A DNA stretch of 64,000 nt, from contig NZ_FOXC01000007.1 of assembly GCF_900115605.1 (NCBI RefSeq), positions 1 to 64,000 of the forward strand, in the 5' to 3' direction. This document shows positions 61,550 through 64,000 of the stretch, one piece after another (the stretch's first letter is position 1; every line of letters starts with the position of its first letter). The position numbers and the translations under genes were made by a program. The stretch is from Halolactibacillus halophilus (GTDB taxonomy: Bacteria; Bacillota; Bacilli; Bacillales; Amphibacillaceae). The notes under the pieces are model-generated. The model was not told the DNA's origin. It searched no databases and saw only the letters and a program-made list of their open reading frames with translations.

Positions 61550-61975
61550 TTATCTTGTTAAGGACGCAATCAATCGCGGAATCTTGTCGCGATCTTTTTG
61601 CTCTGGGTAAAGTTCGACTTTTAATGTTACGCGTAAATCGGTCCGTTGCTGCATTGGTGCAACGAAACGATCGACCGCACCGCAAAAATAAGGATAGAAT
61701 CGGTCACCCGTCCCAACAATAGCGCTTCGGACGTGTGTTAAGTCGGTTTGAGAAAGATAGTGATACAGTGGCATCATTTCTTTAGGAATATCACCATTAC
61801 CGAATGTATATGTTCCAATAATGAGGTAATCGTAGTGTGATAGCATCTCAAAATCTAAATCACGCACGTGAATGAGTTGTGGTGTAATATCAAGCTGTGC
61901 TAAGGCATCGTTAATATTCTCCATCACGGCTTGTGTATTCCCGGTGATGGAGGTGTAAATGAGACAGGCATGCAT
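61550..61975 (-). CDS. nrdI: NrdI flavodoxin-like protein, 141 aa
   Basis: Small flavoprotein that supplies oxidant for assembling the dimanganese-tyrosyl radical cofactor of NrdF. YTSITGNTQAVMENI is the phosphate loop, GTYTFGNGDIP is the flavin loop and IVGTGDRFYPYFCGAVDRF is the C-terminal block. Last in the nrdE-nrdF-nrdI order, 9 bases after nrdF. Its presence shows a class Ib enzyme. Confidence 0.92.
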   Translation of the reverse strand: MHACLIYTSITGNTQAVMENINDALAQLDITPQLIHVRDLDFEMLSHYDYLIIGTYTFGNGDIPKEMMPLYHYLSQTDLTHVRSAIVGTGDRFYPYFCGAVDRFVAPMQQRTDLRVTLKVELYPEQKDRDKIPRLIASLTR

Positions 61976-61984
61976 TCATCTCAC

Positions 61985-63028
61985 CTACAATTCATCGAAG
62001 CCATTAGATGAGGATACTTTTGTGTACGTACGCGACTTTTGTTCAAAGAAATCAGACTTTGTCTCATTCATCATCTCATCGCTAAATACATGAATCCATG
62101 GCATAGGATTGTCACGTTCAGGATAACCGTTGTCTAACCCAAGTTGTCTAAAGCGTTTATTCGCAAGATATTCAAGGTAAAGATAGAATTCGTTAAGATC
62201 AATCCCTTCAATATCTTTTAAAATGACGGCTGCCCACTCTTTTTCAAGTTCTACCGCTTGTTTAATCGAGTCATAAATAAATTGAATGTTAGCATCACTG
62301 TTTAATTCAGGCTGTTCTGACATTAGAATTCTAACAAACTGCGAGATAAAATAGGCATGCTGCATCTCATCACGCTGGATATATGAAATCATCGTACTTG
62401 TTTTCAACATCTTTTGATGTGTGGCTAAATGATAAAAGAATGCAAAACCACTGTAAAAGTAGATTCCTTCTAAATTAATTGAGCTAATCGCTAATTTAAA
62501 TAAATTAAGTGGTGTCGGATTATCTTTAAACTGTTGATAATAATCTAAAATAAATTGATTGCGTTTATTTACGATTGGATCGCTCTTTGCCTCATTAAAT
62601 CGTGCATTCTGTTCATCTGTTGGAATGAGTGAGCTTAAGATGTAAGAATACGATTCATTGTGCACCGCCTCTTGTTGACTAATCACCGCAAAAATCGCTT
62701 TAAAACTTGAGTCGGTGACATAGTTCATCACCTCTGACATCGTCGGTGTTTGTAAACTATCTAGAGCCGCGAGCTGGGTATTGATTCGTAAAAAGACATC
62801 TTTTTCTATAGCTGTTAACTGATCCCACGCCTTAACATCATCTTGCATATTAATTTCATGCGCTTTCCAAAAGTTTGATAACAATGTTTGATAAAGGTCG
62901 TACATTTGTGGGTAGCGTAAGTCATTCCAATTAAGAATGCCAGACGTTTGACCGTTAATAATGCCGGTTGATTTATTTGGGTGTTGTGGATTCAGTAACG
63001 GTATTTTTTTCAATGGTTGTTCAATCAT
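61985..63028 (-). CDS. nrdF: Class Ib ribonucleotide reductase beta subunit, 347 aa
   Basis: Holds the metal centre and tyrosyl radical for making deoxyribonucleotides. Metal ligands and radical site are visible: Asp in MQDDVKAWD, EAVHNESYSY (Glu, His, Tyr), LEGIYFYSGF (Glu) and RDEMQHAYF (Glu, His). The C-terminal FDEL region would dock to NrdE. Eleven bases after nrdE and 9 before nrdI. AGGAGG lies before the ATG. Confidence 0.94.
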   Translation of the reverse strand: MIEQPLKKIPLLNPQHPNKSTGIINGQTSGILNWNDLRYPQMYDLYQTLLSNFWKAHEINMQDDVKAWDQLTAIEKDVFLRINTQLAALDSLQTPTMSEVMNYVTDSSFKAIFAVISQQEAVHNESYSYILSSLIPTDEQNARFNEAKSDPIVNKRNQFILDYYQQFKDNPTPLNLFKLAISSINLEGIYFYSGFAFFYHLATHQKMLKTSTMISYIQRDEMQHAYFISQFVRILMSEQPELNSDANIQFIYDSIKQAVELEKEWAAVILKDIEGIDLNEFYLYLEYLANKRFRQLGLDNGYPERDNPMPWIHVFSDEMMNETKSDFFEQKSRTYTKVSSSNGFDEL

Positions 63029-63039
63029 TCATTTGCCTC

Positions 63040-64000
63040 CTAGCTATGACAAGCGACACATTCATTAATTTCTGCTTGTGACGTCGAGCGTACATAGTAC
63101 GTTGTTTTTAATTTATTATGGTAGCTGGCTAAGTGTAGGTCAAGTAGTTCTTTTGCCTTAATATCATGACGGACATATAAATTAAAGCTGATACCTTGAT
63201 CGATATGGCGTTGTCTTTTAGCATTTTGTTCGATACTCTTTTGTTGGTCGAGTTCATGGCGTGCTTTTAAATAATAGGGATACGTCTTCGGCGTTAAATC
63301 TGGGACAGTGACTTTGAATTTAAAGTTTTTCTTTTCTTCTGCATACATGAGTGCATAAATGGGATCAATTCCATCGGTAGACCCGCCTATTTTAGCTGTT
63401 GAACTGTTGGGCGCAACCGCCATTAAATACCCGTTTCGTAGTCCATGTGTTTGAATCGCTCGTTGTAATTGAAGCCAACGTTCACTTTCATAGTTGCGGT
63501 CTTTGAAGTAGTTTCCGTTATCAAACTCAGAGCCTTTAAATTTAGCGTAGGGTGACTTCTCTTTAGCTAAGTTCATCGACGCTTGTAAAGTTAAATAACC
63601 AATCTCTTCATAGAGTTTATCAGCATAGTCACTTGCATCGTCTGATTCCCAGTAAATATTCTCAAGGGCAAGCAAGTGATGCCAGCCATATGTGCCAAGG
63701 CCAATTGCTCGATATGTTTGATTGGTTAAGTTAGCTTGGGCAACGGTAATCGTATTTAAGTCAATCACATTATCAAGCATCCGTACTTGAATAGGAACAA
63801 GCCGTGCTAACACATCATCAGTTACAGCGCGGGCAAGGTTAATCGATGAAAGGTTACAAACAACGAATTCACCAGGCTTTCTCACAATAACACTATTGCC
63901 CTCATCATCAATGTACTCTTTTATAATCGTTGTTGCCGACATATTTTGGGTGATTTCTGTGCACAGATTACTTGAGAAAATACTGGTTCGCCCACGTCCG
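63040..64000 (-). CDS. nrdE: Class Ib ribonucleotide reductase alpha subunit, C-terminal part
   Basis: The reading frame is open to the window edge. GRGRTSIFSSNLCTEI leads to KPGEFVVCNLSSINLA (active-site Cys region) and the substrate loop MAVAPNSSTAKIGGSTDGIDP. The C-terminal tail ends ECVACHS, the CxxC pair that is re-reduced by NrdH or thioredoxin. About 320 of roughly 700 residues are present. First gene of the operon. Functional as far as seen. Confidence 0.93.
   Translation of the reverse strand, partial: GRGRTSIFSSNLCTEITQNMSATTIIKEYIDDEGNSVIVRKPGEFVVCNLSSINLARAVTDDVLARLVPIQVRMLDNVIDLNTITVAQANLTNQTYRAIGLGTYGWHHLLALENIYWESDDASDYADKLYEEIGYLTLQASMNLAKEKSPYAKFKGSEFDNGNYFKDRNYESERWLQLQRAIQTHGLRNGYLMAVAPNSSTAKIGGSTDGIDPIYALMYAEEKKNFKFKVTVPDLTPKTYPYYLKARHELDQQKSIEQNAKRQRHIDQGISFNLYVRHDIKAKELLDLHLASYHNKLKTTYYVRSTSQAEINECVACHS

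Overview
The window is AT-rich bacterial chromosome with the gene style of a low-GC Bacillota, most like the Bacillaceae or a neighbouring lactic-acid-type lineage. Most starts carry AAGGAGG-type ribosome binding sites, and CtsR and PerR/Fur boxes match the Bacillus consensus. The rbsRKDACB and yfkJIH-like gene orders, class Ib nrdEF and clpE point the same way. A halophilic or marine fermenter such as Halolactibacillus would fit, but that is a guess. I see no phage, plasmid or CRISPR array; the only mobile DNA is transposase debris at the left edge.

Layout: 1-2456 is a decayed accessory zone. It holds a frameshifted transposase, a secreted protein cut by an in-frame stop, a small membrane protein, and about 0.8 kb without genes. 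2457-7513 carries a CoA-disulfide reductase, an EgtUV-type (ergothioneine/quaternary amine) ABC importer and a zinc-ribbon membrane protein. 7854-12369 holds azoreductase, a TetR regulator, a HELIORHODOPSIN, a patatin-like lipase and an M50 membrane protease. 12617-16707 is a MarR-controlled heterodimeric ABC exporter. 17915-19745 is an ACT-PFL operon behind a glycine riboswitch. 20291-26130 contains HAD phosphatases, gnd and zwf (oxidative pentose phosphate pathway), a YdbC/PC4-like protein and EIIA-Glc. 26203-34088 has an MreB paralogue, PlsC, two c-di-GMP enzymes and a yfkJIH-like cluster. 34194-41520 has a PfeT/FrvA-type P1B-4 metal exporter with two Fur/PerR-type boxes, an amino-acid ABC importer lacking its ATPase, an MFS carrier, an OsmC-like protein, MscS and two tiny genes. 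41689-48777 has ppk-ppx, clpE with two CtsR boxes and a dimethylargininase-like enzyme. 48870-51671 is an sdpRI plus yxlEFG-like operon. 51848-57886 is tRNA-Ala and the complete ribose operon. 57976-64000 has RDD, SppA, an ABC exporter and nrdI-nrdF-nrdE (nrdE runs off the edge).

Functional themes are redox and metal stress (CoADR, azoreductase, EgtUV, PfeT, OsmC), protein quality control (ClpE, SppA, M50), NADPH and deoxyribonucleotide supply (zwf, gnd, ribose uptake, NrdEFI), and envelope or toxin defence (three ABC exporter systems, SdpI). The most unusual items are the heliorhodopsin, with the retinal lysine and counter-ion glutamate visible, and the glycine riboswitch in front of an ACT/PFL pair of unknown function. 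No retinal synthesis gene lies in the window.
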